From Oxalobacteraceae bacterium (GTDB lineage: Bacteria > Pseudomonadota > Gammaproteobacteria > Burkholderiales > Burkholderiaceae_D), in contig JAIXXZ010000067.1 of the NCBI GenBank assembly GCA_027490465.1, forward strand, positions 1 to 52,453: a stretch of 52,453 bases of DNA. Reading direction: 5' to 3'. Shown here in pieces: positions 52,117 through 52,453 of the stretch. The notes under the pieces were generated by a model. It worked only from the letters and a program-made list of their open reading frames with translations. It was not told where the DNA came from and made no database searches. The translations under genes were made by a program, and so were the position numbers. Each line of letters opens with the position of its first letter. Positions within the stretch are counted from its first letter, which is position 1.

Positions 52117-52453
52117 CTAAACGCTGCTGCCTGCGGTGTTGCGTGCGACCATGCCGATCAGTGCAGAGCGACCACTGTGCTGCGTGCCTTCGGTAAGCAC
52201 GCTTTCATAGGCCTGCAAATCGACGATGCTCATGTCGCTGAATTCTTCGCGCAGAAGTGCTTCCGTGTACAAGTGATCGAGGTTCGGCGGGCCACCGGTT
52301 TTGTACTCCAACTGTTTCGGTGTATAGCCCTGCAGCAGGATCAGGCCATTGGGTTTCAACACGGACTTCATGTGTGTGAACAGCCTGGCGCGCGCATCAG
52401 GGGCAGCGAACTGAATGAAGATCGCCACCACCGCATCATACGTCTCAGGCTTC
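52117..52453 (-). CDS. Partial class I SAM-dependent methyltransferase
   Basis: The last 112 residues are visible; the frame is open to the window edge. TYDAVVAIFIQFAAP (strand 4 region), LKPNGLILLQGYTPKQLEY (post-motif III) and GPPNLDHLYTEALLREEFSD recall the tellurite-resistance/UbiE-like methyltransferases often annotated in Burkholderiales. The SAM-binding GxGxG motif lies beyond the edge. Substrate unknown. It does not look like BioC. Confidence 0.8.
   Translation of the reverse strand, partial: KPETYDAVVAIFIQFAAPDARARLFTHMKSVLKPNGLILLQGYTPKQLEYKTGGPPNLDHLYTEALLREEFSDMSIVDLQAYESVLTEGTQHSGRSALIGMVARNTAGSSV

Noticed and set aside
52117-52453. BioC methyltransferase completing the biotin cluster
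   Set aside because: The visible C-terminus (GYTPKQLEY, HLYTEALLREEF) is unlike BioC, and the gene is convergent with bioB.

Overview
The window looks like a chromosomal segment of a betaproteobacterium, most likely Burkholderiales and perhaps Oxalobacteraceae. This rests on gene order and protein style: cysB opposite a TauE-cysI-DUF934-cysH-cysD-cysN-cobA operon, lptFG opposite pepA, bioF-bioD-bioB, a PaaY-like hexapeptide protein and leucine-type acyl-CoA enzymes. The species is inferred, not shown. I found no rRNA, tRNA, CRISPR array, integrase or intact insertion sequence.

Layout. 1-3.4 kb is accessory in character: a minus-strand partial gene whose C-terminal half resembles type III secretion chaperones, a decayed gene behind it, a strikingly AT-rich plus-strand gene of unknown function and a small secreted WXXGXW protein. 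3.5-7.1 kb holds an FMN-dependent 2-hydroxyacid dehydrogenase, a small conserved protein, an MFS carrier and a membrane-tethered J-domain protein. 7.2-16.0 kb looks like a metabolic island: an APH-fold kinase translationally coupled to a divergent enolase paralogue, facing a convergent operon for a branched-chain-type ABC transporter (binding protein, LivH, LivM, LivG, LivF) plus an acyl-CoA ligase. 16.2-19.2 kb carries a RodZ-like protein, a small HTH regulator and an orphan response regulator, separated by several copies of one intergenic repeat. 19.1-25.9 kb has an unknown exported protein, an APC permease, an M23 peptidase, exonuclease III and leucyl aminopeptidase.

25.98-28.6 kb encodes LptF and LptG (LPS export) followed by a short CbiX/SirB chelatase. 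28.7-36.7 kb is the assimilatory sulfate module: CysND makes APS, an iron-sulfur CysH reduces APS directly, CysI reduces sulfite, and CobA with CbiX supply steps of siroheme synthesis. CysB is encoded divergently, with a perfect 9-bp dyad between it and the operon. 36.7-45.5 kb carries a soluble PAS histidine kinase, a 26-residue membrane peptide, a MarR-like protein, a CPA2 antiporter, a two-component pair and a TonB-dependent receptor. 45.8-52.0 kb is a tight plus-strand run of acyl-CoA catabolism genes overlapping directly into bioF-bioD-bioB. A partial methyltransferase closes the window.

Points most worth a second look: the chaperone/effector-like left edge, the kinase-enolase pair with altered catalytic residues, the intergenic repeat family, the 26-residue peptide, 13-bp tandem repeats ahead of bioB, and the cysB/cys dyad.
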